DNA of 64,000 nucleotides. Source: Neorhizobium alkalisoli. GTDB lineage: Bacteria; Pseudomonadota; Alphaproteobacteria; Rhizobiales; Rhizobiaceae. Positions 37,044-45,335 of this stretch are shown here, piece by piece. The stretch's first letter is position 1; each line of letters opens with the position of its first letter. The notes beneath the pieces were generated by a model, which ran no database searches, had not been told where the DNA came from, and worked only from the letters and a program-made list of their open reading frames with translations. The stretch is taken from assembly GCF_007829835.1 (NCBI RefSeq), contig NZ_VIWP01000011.1, positions 30,567 to 94,566 of the forward strand. Direction: 5' to 3'. Position numbers and translations under genes: made by a program.

Positions 37044-38192
37044 ATGAAAGCATCGACTTTATCACTGAACGAATACCAGGAATTGGCCGTTAAAACAGAT
37101 CGAACGCGGATCAAGGGAGCCAATCTTAGCCTGCCGATACTGGGACTGTTCGGAGAGACCGGCAGCCTTCTAAGCGAGGTAAAAAAGAAGCAACGCGATT
37201 CCAAGGCCTACGATTCCTATGAAAGTGGCGTGATAGAAGAATTCGGAGATGCACTTTGGTATCTTGCAGTCATTGCGGCGCACGCAGACATTCGACTGGA
37301 AGACATCGCGGATGAATTTGGCACCGGATCCGGTGGGCCGCTTCTCTTCATAAACCTGCAACCCCAGAAAACTCTCCCTCTGGCCGCGCCGACAACTGAA
37401 TTTGCACGCACTCTCCTAAAACTGGCGAATTCCGTCGGCAATCTCGCCAACGACAACGGAGAAGCGATATCGCATATTGATCCCACCGCCCTTGGCACCA
37501 GGCTAAGAGTCATTTTCCGCAATCTGGTGCATGCCGCCACAGAGGCGGGGGTCACCTTGGGAGAGGCGGCGGTCCACAACATTCAGAAGGCTCAAGATCG
37601 TTGGCCAACCGATCGCACGCCGCCGCCACTGTTCGACCTCGAGTTCCCGCCGGAAGAACAATTGCCTCGCAAGCTCGAAATTGAGATTTTCGAGCGCTTT
37701 TCAGGCACGAAGCAGTACGTTTATCAGCGCTGCAACGGCGTCAACATCGGTGATCGATTGACCGACAACAGTGTCGTGGAGGATTTCTATCGCTTTCATG
37801 ACGCTTTCCACTATGCCTACGCAGCAGTCTTAGGCTGGTCTCCAGTCACGCGCGCATTGTTGAAGCTCAAAAGAAAGAGCAAAACAAAAGTTGATGACGG
37901 AGAAGATGGGGCCCGTGCGATCATCCTTGAAGAAGGCGTGGCCGCTTACGTCTTCGCAAGGGCCAAGGAGCATGACTTCTTTGAAGGACGTGATGAGGTC
38001 GATTTCAATCTGCTGAAGACTGTGAGAGGCTTCGTCCAGGGGTTTGAGGCGGAAAGATGCCCGCTGTGGCTATGGGAAGAAGCGATCCTGAAAGGTAACA
38101 CAGCCTACCGATTCCTGCGTCAGCACCGACGCGGACGCCTCATCCTTGATCTGGACAAACGCGATATGATCGTGCAGGAGCTTGCGCCATGA
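37044..38192 (+). CDS. MazG-like NTP pyrophosphohydrolase-domain protein
   Basis: A 382-residue protein. Residues ~8-85 carry the MazG signature: Glu38 and Glu45 (GETGSLLSE), then Glu66 and Asp69 (EEFGDALW), the metal-binding ExxE/ExxD pattern of all-alpha nucleotide pyrophosphatases. The remaining ~290 residues are helical with conserved-looking Trp, His and Phe clusters (DFYRFHDAFHYAYAAVLGW) and have no clear family; a second all-alpha domain is possible. Start 37044 has a GAGG-GGGG site. The stop overlaps the next ATG. It probably hydrolyses a (deoxy)nucleotide. Confidence 0.75.
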   Translation: MKASTLSLNEYQELAVKTDRTRIKGANLSLPILGLFGETGSLLSEVKKKQRDSKAYDSYESGVIEEFGDALWYLAVIAAHADIRLEDIADEFGTGSGGPLLFINLQPQKTLPLAAPTTEFARTLLKLANSVGNLANDNGEAISHIDPTALGTRLRVIFRNLVHAATEAGVTLGEAAVHNIQKAQDRWPTDRTPPPLFDLEFPPEEQLPRKLEIEIFERFSGTKQYVYQRCNGVNIGDRLTDNSVVEDFYRFHDAFHYAYAAVLGWSPVTRALLKLKRKSKTKVDDGEDGARAIILEEGVAAYVFARAKEHDFFEGRDEVDFNLLKTVRGFVQGFEAERCPLWLWEEAILKGNTAYRFLRQHRRGRLILDLDKRDMIVQELAP

Positions 38193-38857
38193 AACCTGCT
38201 GCCTTTGTCGACGAACTTGCTTCGTACCACTTCGATAACGCGTTCAATCCGTACGCTGACGCGTGCCCGGATTTTGATGCCGATGATGCACCGGCCGTCC
38301 GCAGGAGGAACCTCGAGGCCGTATTGAATGCCGCGATCGAAAAAGGCGTACATTCTTTCTGGATCGCTCGGGACCTCGGATATCGGGGCGGGCGGCGCAC
38401 AGGTCTTGCTTTAACCGACGAAGCGCACCTCGACTGGCATGCTCAACTTCTCGGAACAGAGCCGTTGAGAAGAGCCACGAAGGGACCACCTGTAGCGGAG
38501 CGCACCGCGACGGTAGTCTGGCAGATGCTGCGGTCGATCGAGCAGCCGATCTTCCTCTGGAACGTTTTCCCGTTTCATCCGCACGGACCTGGCGAACCGA
38601 TGACAAACAGGTGCCATACCCGCAGTGAGCGAATGGCCTGCAAGCCGATCTTGCAGTCGCTCATTGCTACACTGAAGCCAAAACACCTGATCGCGATCGG
38701 GCGCGATGCTCAAGCAGCCCTGGCCGATCTCGGGCTCGAAGCGACGGCCGTTCGCCATCCGAGTTATGGCGGACAAAGCGACTTCATCGGCGGACTCGAA
38801 GAGTTTTACCACGTTCGCGCAAAACCCATTCGGGACGCTCAGCTCCATTTGCTCTAA
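38189..38857 (+). CDS. uracil-DNA glycosylase superfamily-like protein
   Basis: A 222-residue protein with the UDG-fold order of motifs: FWIARDLGYRGGRRTGLALTDE at 57-78 in place of motif 1, NVFPFHPH (125-132), LIAIGRDAQ, and the C-terminal RHPSYGG (189-195) resembling the HPSP loop. The usual catalytic GQDPYH is not conserved, so it belongs to a divergent branch and may bind rather than excise bases. It is coupled to the MazG-like gene by a 4-base overlap. Its stop overlaps that of the convergent thymidylate-synthase-like gene. Confidence 0.72.
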   Translation: MKPAAFVDELASYHFDNAFNPYADACPDFDADDAPAVRRRNLEAVLNAAIEKGVHSFWIARDLGYRGGRRTGLALTDEAHLDWHAQLLGTEPLRRATKGPPVAERTATVVWQMLRSIEQPIFLWNVFPFHPHGPGEPMTNRCHTRSERMACKPILQSLIATLKPKHLIAIGRDAQAALADLGLEATAVRHPSYGGQSDFIGGLEEFYHVRAKPIRDAQLHLL

Positions 38858-39630
38858 GCCACCAGCCTTAGATTGCCGATCGCCATTGCCTCCTTCAACA
38901 ATTCGTCGACGTCCTCGCGTCGATTGGACGGGCAATCAACATCTGCATGGGTGGATACGATGGTGAGGGATCCGACTTCGACACCCACCTCGTTGGCGAC
39001 AAATTTCATCAGGCGTCCAAGGCCGATCAGATTCCCGAGAAGGCGCTGAATGTAGTAGTGATTGCGATAAACTGCGGTCAGCAGCAGTCTTCGGTCAGGT
39101 CCATCGGTCAGCTTGAAGCTTAGGAAGCTCAGGCACTGCCTGTTCATGAGGGGCCCGGCGTCCCGGATCGGATCGTAGACTGTGAGTTCGTAAACGTTAC
39201 GAAAGCACCTTGCGCCGGCGACCTGATTTTTCATTTTGTCAACGATGTCACGGAGAGGATTGATGTCCTTTCCCTTTTTCTGAAGTGGAAACGATATCAT
39301 CCTGTCGAAATATCGACCCCAGTCGCCCTTGGCGATGCGCGGCATTACCTTTTCTTTATAGACGTCATAGAAGGCGGGACTACCGTGCCTGCTGAAAAGA
39401 GACTGGGGGAAGATCGTGTTGGCCACCGTTTCCACGGGATACTTGCTGTGATCGCGGAGATGCCGGTCGACCAAGGCAATGACCTCTCGATCGTCATCGG
39501 TCATTGCCGTCGGATCTGCAACATCAATAATGACGTTCTGCGCCTCATGATGAGGCTCTTCGTTGACGGTGTTTGCGGCAAGTAGCCAAGCCGACGCGCA
39601 ACTAGGCTGCTGTTTTATGGGCAGATACAC
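38854..39630 (-). CDS. divergent thymidylate synthase-fold protein
   Basis: A 258-residue protein. Start GTG 39630 was chosen because AAGGAGG precedes it within the upstream gene, giving a 29-base overlap. The core CLSFLSFKLTDG, then TAVYRNHYYIQRLLGN and VGVEVGSLTIVSTHADV parallels the thymidylate synthase core (catalytic Cys, YQRSxDxxLGxPFN, then GDAHIY). Cys166 occupies the catalytic position, but the folate and dUMP residues differ, so it could be a deoxynucleotide-modifying enzyme or a non-catalytic sensor. It is the last gene of the protease operon. Confidence 0.68.
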   Translation of the reverse strand: MYLPIKQQPSCASAWLLAANTVNEEPHHEAQNVIIDVADPTAMTDDDREVIALVDRHLRDHSKYPVETVANTIFPQSLFSRHGSPAFYDVYKEKVMPRIAKGDWGRYFDRMISFPLQKKGKDINPLRDIVDKMKNQVAGARCFRNVYELTVYDPIRDAGPLMNRQCLSFLSFKLTDGPDRRLLLTAVYRNHYYIQRLLGNLIGLGRLMKFVANEVGVEVGSLTIVSTHADVDCPSNRREDVDELLKEAMAIGNLRLVA

Positions 39631-40279
39631 TCAGATCCTCCTTCAGTACCGCAAGCCGGTGCAATCGGCGTGAAACATATTGTTCAGAAATCCAGGCATG
39701 ACCGTCGATCCCCCAGGTGGGTCCCCAGGAATTGCGTATGAGGAGCCAATTCCCATCGGCGGTTTGTCCGGATGCAACGGCAACAACTGCATGACGCGCC
39801 ACATCGGCTTCACCGTCGATCGCACGTACAACGCCTTGCTTGTCCGGGACAAAGAACTGCTCCCCGATCGTCAGAACGAGGACCGGTGGTGAGCCCATCG
39901 ACAGATAGCCAACGATTTCAGCGAATGAGCCGTCCGCGCGTTCGGAAGCGCGGAAGTATTTCTGCGAAACGGACGGTGGTCCCCATTTGCTGATATCCGA
40001 TGGCAGATCCGCAAGGTACGGCCAGCCGGCTTCGGCCGGTTGCCCATCCTCACGGACAGCTTCAAGAACGTGGAGCAGTGCTGAACCAGCCGTCGGCGGC
40101 AGTCCGGCTCGTCTCTGCGCTTGATAGAACGCGAACTCGGCGGAGAGCGGTTCCCATCCCTCACGATGAGCCGCGTGACAGTCGCTAACCGCAAACGCCA
40201 AACAGGTAGGTCGCAGACCTTGGTCGCGTACCTCTCCAAACAGATGACGGAGGTCATGCTTTATCACCGGCTGCGTCAT
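39602..40279 (-). CDS. papain-like (C1) cysteine protease
   Basis: A 225-residue protein that has all papain catalytic positions: Gln20 and Cys26 (DQGLRPTCLAFAVSD), His163 (ARHAVVAVA) and Asn183 (RNSWGPTWGIDGHAWIS). It has no signal peptide or propeptide, so it should act in the cytosol and needs another form of control. The gene before it encodes a chagasin-like inhibitor domain, and ATG 40279 overlaps that gene's stop. I infer that the protease is held inactive by this partner until a trigger. Confidence 0.85.
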   Translation of the reverse strand: MTQPVIKHDLRHLFGEVRDQGLRPTCLAFAVSDCHAAHREGWEPLSAEFAFYQAQRRAGLPPTAGSALLHVLEAVREDGQPAEAGWPYLADLPSDISKWGPPSVSQKYFRASERADGSFAEIVGYLSMGSPPVLVLTIGEQFFVPDKQGVVRAIDGEADVARHAVVAVASGQTADGNWLLIRNSWGPTWGIDGHAWISEQYVSRRLHRLAVLKEDLSVSAHKTAA

Positions 40280-41286
40280 GCCGCCTCCAAACGGAAACGG
40301 CGCTCGGCCCGCGAGAAGCCCTCGCTTTCCGGTCCATAGAGGTCGAGGTCAACCGCATATTGGTTGGCAATCGAATTTGGTTGCCATGGCCGCGCTTCAC
40401 TTAGTCGCAACGCACCATTCTGTTGCCGCTTGGACTCCGCGACGATCCGCCTTGTCACCGGTCCGCCGGCTTGTTCACTTTCGTGGTATTGTTCGCGCGT
40501 ATCTTCCCTCAGCGCAAATCCGTGTTCATCAAGCTCATCTAAGCGCCAGAGGTAACCGGCGCCGGCGTGCTCTTCCAAGCGTAGGATGAACAGGTCACCG
40601 GGGCCACCATGGATAAGTTCTCCCCTATCGGCCTCGGTTAGTTCCCAGACATCGCCGTAATAGTTGGTCGGCTCGACCGAACCGAGAATTGCTTTCTTGA
40701 TTGTCTTCGGTTCGATCTCGCTGAGCGCTTTAGCCTGGGAGCGGGAGAGCATCTTGTATCGGGCAAGCGTCCAGCATGTTGCCGCATAACTTGTCCCAGC
40801 CCGCAGCGACAACTGATAGACGATCCGCGCGCTTGTAAAGTCAGCTGTTGTCCACCCCTGCCGTTTGCAGTGCCGAACGACTAGCCACTGCGGCAACAGG
40901 AATGAGGCAGCGAATGCGTCTGCTTCAACCTCCTGCAGGTTCGCGTTACGCGACGCCATGAACGGACTTCGGCGCAAGATGGACTCGTCATCGAGGCTGG
41001 GCTTGTGCCGCAAATAATAGTGGCCGAGTTCATGCGCGGCAGTAAAGCGTTGTACGCTTAGCGGACGCTTAGTCGTGACGAGAACGCCCGGTGAAGGCTC
41101 GTTCAGGAAGGCGCCAAGCAGGCCTTCGAGCGGTCGAAAAAGTAGGGGCACGTCCAGATGAGCGAGCACACCAAACACATCGATTTGGCCATGTGATCGA
41201 TCGATGCGATCTCTGATGCTCAAATCTCCCTGCAGCCTCCCCGCAGCAACGATTGCCTTTTTGATGGCATCCTCGATCGCCGTCAT
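40276..41286 (-). CDS. ImmA/IrrE (M78) metallopeptidase fused to chagasin-like inhibitor domain
   Basis: A 336-residue protein. The N-terminal half is an ImmA/IrrE peptidase: HELGH at 85-89 and a downstream Glu near 121 (EVEADAFAASFLLP) bind zinc. The C-terminal ~100 residues match the order of chagasin (I42) loops: EHAGAGYLW (239-247) for NPTTGYxW, EQAGGP (271-276) for the GxGG loop and ARPW (299-301) for RPW. Chagasins inhibit papain-family proteases, and the very next gene is a papain-like protease. ATG 41286 fits the AGGAGG site better than the GTG 6 bases upstream. Confidence 0.8.
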   Translation of the reverse strand: MTAIEDAIKKAIVAAGRLQGDLSIRDRIDRSHGQIDVFGVLAHLDVPLLFRPLEGLLGAFLNEPSPGVLVTTKRPLSVQRFTAAHELGHYYLRHKPSLDDESILRRSPFMASRNANLQEVEADAFAASFLLPQWLVVRHCKRQGWTTADFTSARIVYQLSLRAGTSYAATCWTLARYKMLSRSQAKALSEIEPKTIKKAILGSVEPTNYYGDVWELTEADRGELIHGGPGDLFILRLEEHAGAGYLWRLDELDEHGFALREDTREQYHESEQAGGPVTRRIVAESKRQQNGALRLSEARPWQPNSIANQYAVDLDLYGPESEGFSRAERRFRLEAA

Positions 41287-41288
41287 CT

Positions 41289-41660
41289 TCACTCCTCCTT
41301 CATCGCTGATCGGCTTTTGAGAAAATCTGCGAACTGGCTGAGTTCCTGCAGATCGTTTTTCGAAAGCTCGGAAGCGGTGCGGGCAAGATGCTGGACTTCG
41401 GTTTGAACCGGTTCCTGCTCGACTTCACCGGTGAAATAGCTGACCGGCCTGCGATAGAGATCGGCAAGCTTACGCAGCTCGATTGCGTCAACCTTTCGTT
41501 GCCCGTTTTCGATATTGGACAGCGCACTTCGAGGGATGCCGAGATGGTTGGAAACCTCGTCTTGATTCAGGCCGAGATATTCCCTGCAACGGCGCAGCTT
41601 CTCTGCCATCGCCAGCCGCTCGGCATCATCGCCGCCCCCTGGCCGCGACGGCGAGTTCAT
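41289..41660 (-). CDS. XRE-family helix-turn-helix regulator
   Basis: A 123-residue protein with a Cro/CI-type domain at about 18-72 (LRRCREYLGLNQDEVSNHLG, then SALSNIENGQRKV) and a helical tail. XRE regulators paired with ImmA/IrrE peptidases are usually cleaved by the peptidase to derepress the operon, a well-established scheme. The gene overlaps both neighbours by a few bases. The twin repeats at 42049-42086 are its probable operators. Confidence 0.88.
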   Translation of the reverse strand: MNSPSRPGGGDDAERLAMAEKLRRCREYLGLNQDEVSNHLGIPRSALSNIENGQRKVDAIELRKLADLYRRPVSYFTGEVEQEPVQTEVQHLARTASELSKNDLQELSQFADFLKSRSAMKEE

Positions 41661-42004
41661 GCCTTCACCTTCTTGGCATAGTGCTCGGCCCAGAGCTTTT
41701 CGAGGCGAGCGGTCACGTCGATGACTGCCTCTTCAATAGAATCGTATCCACCAGGTCTCAACGCTTCCTGGCCGACTTCGAAACCAACAACCGGGTCTAG
41801 CGAGCAGAGTATTTCAACAAGCGTGTGGGAATCGATGTGAAGCGTCTTGACGACAAGCTCCTTCTTCTCCGTCGGCAGAACAATACCCTGAATGTCAGAC
41901 AGATCTTTGACCGAAGTGATGAGTTCGCCGGTCAAGACTTCCCGGACTTCATCGGCCGGATATTTCGGAATAGTGATTGTGGGCTCATCAAGTTCTATGG
42001 GCAT
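41657..42004 (-). CDS. hypothetical small protein of protease operon
   Basis: A 115-residue acidic protein with no recognised domain. Strand-rich N-terminus (PTITIPKYP, GIVLPTEKKELVV) and a C-terminal helix ending in Lys residues. ATG 42004 is preceded by GGAGGGAG. It is the first gene of the operon with the XRE regulator, metallopeptidase-inhibitor, papain and thymidylate-synthase-like genes, and its stop overlaps the XRE start. It may be an antitoxin, adaptor or substrate; sequence does not tell. Confidence 0.65.
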   Translation of the reverse strand: MPIELDEPTITIPKYPADEVREVLTGELITSVKDLSDIQGIVLPTEKKELVVKTLHIDSHTLVEILCSLDPVVGFEVGQEALRPGGYDSIEEAVIDVTARLEKLWAEHYAKKVKA

Positions 42005-42048
42005 CTGCAACTCCCTCCGCAGCGTTGAAACCGGAACATAACATGAAT

Positions 42049-42086
42049 TGTCGGGAATTCAAACATTAATGTCCGAATTTCAGACA
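42049..42086 (-). promoter_or_regulatory. twin XRE-type operator repeats
   Basis: Two 17-base copies lie 21 bp apart: TGTCGGGAATTCAAACA (42049-42065) and TGTCCGAATTTCAGACA (42070-42086). Each is close to a palindrome of the form TGTC-N9-GACA. They are 45 bases upstream of the first gene of the operon, where the promoter must lie. Confidence 0.65.
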
Positions 42087-42094
42087 CGCCCTTT

Positions 42095-42706
42095 TCAATG
42101 TTCCTTGGGATGATCGATCGCCGTGAGGATCTGCGAAACTGCGTCATCATGTGATGTGGCATTTTCGATAATGCACACCGGATAGGAAAGGCGTTCCTTC
42201 TCGGCCAAAGCGCGATAGGCTGCTCTGAGCTTCAGCCACTCGGACAGCTTGTCGTCACGTTCGATCGGAGCGTCGCGATCCAACAAGATCGCCAAAGCAG
42301 GCTTCCTAGCGCCCCAAAGGGTTTTCTCTGCCTCCACCAATCCGACAAGCGCATTCGGATTTGCTCCGCTCGCGCTGCCGTATACCAGTGTTGACCACCA
42401 GAACCGATCCAAGACGATGTTCGTCCCCATATCGAGCTTAGGACCGATTATGCGCTCGATCGCGTCAAGGTGGGCTGCAATATGCAGAGCCTGCTTTGAA
42501 AGACCCGACATTTCTGAGACGCCAAACTTCAAGGGATCATGATGGATTTCGTAGACGAGGTTCCCGAGGGTTCCCACTGCTTTACCGGGGAAGCTAAGGA
42601 ATTCGTAGAGCTCGGGCCGCAGCTCCAGTTTTGCCTTTAGATTATCGATGGTCGTTGTCTTGCCTACGCCATCCGGCCCTTCGATGAATATGAGCTTGCC
42701 CGTCAC
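42095..42706 (-). CDS. thymidylate kinase-like P-loop (d)NMP kinase
   Basis: A protein of 203 residues with a Walker A motif IEGPDGVGKTTT near the N-terminus, a DRFWWSTLVYG motif in the position of the DRY/DRxxxS substrate-binding motif and a C-terminal lid region (DRDAPIERDDKLSEWL). This matches thymidylate kinases and relatives. GTG 42706 has GAGAGGGG just before it and was preferred to TTG 42739. It lies 90 bases upstream of the protease operon, separated by its operators, and may act with the MazG-, UDG- and TS-like neighbours in pyrimidine nucleotide turnover. Confidence 0.78.
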   Translation of the reverse strand: MTGKLIFIEGPDGVGKTTTIDNLKAKLELRPELYEFLSFPGKAVGTLGNLVYEIHHDPLKFGVSEMSGLSKQALHIAAHLDAIERIIGPKLDMGTNIVLDRFWWSTLVYGSASGANPNALVGLVEAEKTLWGARKPALAILLDRDAPIERDDKLSEWLKLRAAYRALAEKERLSYPVCIIENATSHDDAVSQILTAIDHPKEH

Positions 42707-42858
42707 TTTGCCCCTCTCGACACAACCCTTGAGAGACAATAGGCATTCAAACCGCCACTTTAAAGGTCAAAATAGCATTTTGTGTAAAAGAACCTTTCTG
42801 ACCGTCAATCCTGCTCAGCACTCCTGAAGCTGAAGCAAAATTTTTCGGTTAAGACCGA

Positions 42859-44031
42859 CTATTGAACGGCCGGGTAGAGACGTGGAAGCCATCGTTCGAT
42901 TATTTCGACCGGGAAACCGAGACGGACTTTTCCCTTTGAGCTGGGCGAAGTGAGTACACCGCGGTCCAGCAGACCGGATAGGACGGTGCGGGCTTGCCGT
43001 TCTTGATATCCTGTCAGAGATTGTACCTGCGAGCGCGCGAATTCACCTGCAAGAATAGCTTCACGCAACAGCGGCCAGCTGCCTTTTGAAAGCCGCTGCA
43101 TTTGAACTTCTTCGGCGCACCACACTTCGACGCGATTCAACAGCTCCTCTGGCTTGAGAATACTTTCCATGAATGTGACTTGGTCCAGACAGCAGGTCAG
43201 AAAGAAGGCGGTGAATTCGGCCAGACCAGCTTGAGTTAGGTTGCCCCGTCCATCGAGATCTCCGCGGCGGGGCTGATCAGCTTGGGCAAGCAACCGCTTG
43301 TAGTCGGAGACATTTCTGGCAAGCCCTCGTGACACAGACCACAGTTCTGAACCGATCCCGAGATCTCGAAGAAGCGCATGAGAAAATAGCCGTGAGACAC
43401 GCCCATTGCCGTCAAAGAATGGGTGGATCCACGCGAGGCGGTGATGAGATGCGCCAACCCCGATGATCTTCTGCAACTTGGAAAGCATCTTGAATGAATA
43501 GGCCTCGACAAACCTCCCGATCAGCGGCCTGATCATGTCAGGCTCCGGCGCAATGTGTTCGCCGACCTTCACATGCCGTGTTCTCAGCTGCCCGGGAACC
43601 ATTTTTATTTCTTCGCCCGTGTCTGGATTGCGGACGGTGAGTAGCTCATCGGGTAGCCGCCGGCAGAATTCTCCGTGTATCCAGCAGATGCCGTCGAGCG
43701 ACAGAACAGGAAAAGGCATTTCGCTGCTATCGATCAGCTGTTGCACTTCAATATGGGCACGCGCCTCAAGCTGAAGGTTCCGTTTTTCTGGTTCTTGCGC
43801 ATACTCTCCTGCCATTGCGCGGTCGATGTCGATAGGAAGCGTGTTGTGTCCCTCGATGAGATTCGAGTAATAGCAGTTCATCGAACGCACGAGGTCTCCG
43901 ACCGACGCCCGCATAATCGGGTGCAGTCGTGCCGCGAACCGATTGGCCGCCGAGGTAAGTTCGATGGCGACGTCTTCCAACTCTTTGTTGCTGTCGGGAA
44001 GCAGTGGTTCCATGCTCGCCAAGGTGACCAT
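42859..44031 (-). CDS. class II Fic-domain protein (AMPylator-type)
   Basis: A 390-residue protein with the full Fic motif HPFFDGNGR (203-211) and, in the N-terminal part, the inhibitory helix SNLIEG (56-61), the (S/T)xxxE(G/N) motif of class II Fic enzymes. A C-terminal winged helix (YQERQARTVLSGLLDRGVL) is typical of this architecture. Such enzymes transfer AMP or another nucleotide to Ser, Thr or Tyr of target proteins and restrain themselves with the inhibitory Glu60. It is 153 bases upstream of the kinase-like gene and in the same orientation, so it may be part of the same island. Confidence 0.87.
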   Translation of the reverse strand: MVTLASMEPLLPDSNKELEDVAIELTSAANRFAARLHPIMRASVGDLVRSMNCYYSNLIEGHNTLPIDIDRAMAGEYAQEPEKRNLQLEARAHIEVQQLIDSSEMPFPVLSLDGICWIHGEFCRRLPDELLTVRNPDTGEEIKMVPGQLRTRHVKVGEHIAPEPDMIRPLIGRFVEAYSFKMLSKLQKIIGVGASHHRLAWIHPFFDGNGRVSRLFSHALLRDLGIGSELWSVSRGLARNVSDYKRLLAQADQPRRGDLDGRGNLTQAGLAEFTAFFLTCCLDQVTFMESILKPEELLNRVEVWCAEEVQMQRLSKGSWPLLREAILAGEFARSQVQSLTGYQERQARTVLSGLLDRGVLTSPSSKGKVRLGFPVEIIERWLPRLYPAVQ

Positions 44032-44201
44032 ATTTTGCCGCTTTTAATGCCGTTAGATTTCTCTTTGAGAACATAGCGATAGGTTGCATCTCAAGCAATC
44101 ATATTGCCGGTATTTTTGCCGGTCTATGACAAACCAGAGAACGTTGACCGACTATCAGGCCAGCGACATCCCGCGAACGATATCAGGTCTCTATCTGCTT
44201 G

Positions 44202-45335
44202 TCACAATACACCCCACGCCCGAAACCTCCCCCTCCCCGTCATCTCGCGGAGGCCGAGTTCCAAAACGATCCGCCGCGCCGCCTGCGGCGTGACCTCGAG
44301 CGTCTTCGCAACCATCCCGGCCGACACCAATGGTTTGGCCATTACCAGCTCGACCAGTTCCGGCAGCTTCGAAGACGTCCGACGTCCGTCCAACTTCCGG
44401 TCCATCAGGGTGCGGGCCAGCGTCAGCCGGTCATGTTCCTTCATGCCGATCTCGGCGGCCGCCAAAAGCCCGTGGGCGATGGCGAGCAGCCGGGTTTCGC
44501 GGTCGCGATGCCGGCGGCGATCGACGGGAATGGTTTTGAGGCCGAGATTGATGGCGGTGAGATGGGAGCCTGACGTGATGCCAGCCTCGCGCAGGATGGA
44601 CGCAGCAAGCAGCCGGCCAAGCCAGGGCGCGTGCTGCAGCACGGACAGCTCGTTCCAGGAATCGACGGCGACAATCGCCTGCAGCACCACTGGCAGGTGT
44701 TCGGTCTGCCGCAACACAGCACGCCATTCGTCGAGCCGGGCATCCTCGTCCCAGTCGAGATCATAGACAAGCGGGTCTCGTTCACGGGTGTCGGCGCGTC
44801 CTGGCCGCTTCGCTTGCTCGATCGCCGCCTCCGAACGGGCCAGCAAAGCGTCTATTGCGGCATAGTCGACGCCGGCGATACTATCCGTGTCATCATCATC
44901 CCCCTCCCCTTCCGGATCGACCGCCACCGCGACGACAGGTCGAATGACGCCGACTGTCTCCACCTCGGCCGCGCCGACCGGAGTGATCTCTGACGTCTGT
45001 CGCAAACTCCGGATACCCTCGGCCGACAGTGCCCAATCCCGCGACTGCGCGGCAATGCGCCGGCGGGTCCTCAGCACGTCGCGGGCGATGGTGAGTTCAT
45101 GGGTGGGGGTGCGGGTATCGCGCAAAGCGTCGTGGAGGACGAGGTCTTCGATATGGACGAGTTCGCCGTCGATCCAGAGGGAGGCACAGGCGTCGGCGAA
45201 ATTTTGCCGCTTGAGGAAGCCCGCGCCGACCCGCGAGCGGGCGACGCGCTCGTCGAGACGGGTCAAGGCAAGGCCGGCCTCAAAAGCCGGCCGCATCAGG
45301 GTGTTGATGCTGATTTTCGAAACATCGTAAGCCAT
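44202..45335 (-). CDS. RHE_PE00001-family (DUF1612-like) HTH protein
   Basis: A 377-residue protein resembling a family common on rhizobial plasmids. N-terminal part: PAFEAGLALTRLDERVARS, then ADACASLWIDGELVHIEDLVLHD. The C-terminal helix-turn-helix is AGMVAKTLEVTPQAARRIV followed by ELGLREMTGRGRFRAW. An acidic linker (EGEGDDDDTD) separates the halves. The role is unknown; it often lies near recombinases, as here, and may be a Fic-associated or integration-related regulator. Confidence 0.8.
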   Translation of the reverse strand: MAYDVSKISINTLMRPAFEAGLALTRLDERVARSRVGAGFLKRQNFADACASLWIDGELVHIEDLVLHDALRDTRTPTHELTIARDVLRTRRRIAAQSRDWALSAEGIRSLRQTSEITPVGAAEVETVGVIRPVVAVAVDPEGEGDDDDTDSIAGVDYAAIDALLARSEAAIEQAKRPGRADTRERDPLVYDLDWDEDARLDEWRAVLRQTEHLPVVLQAIVAVDSWNELSVLQHAPWLGRLLAASILREAGITSGSHLTAINLGLKTIPVDRRRHRDRETRLLAIAHGLLAAAEIGMKEHDRLTLARTLMDRKLDGRRTSSKLPELVELVMAKPLVSAGMVAKTLEVTPQAARRIVLELGLREMTGRGRFRAWGVL

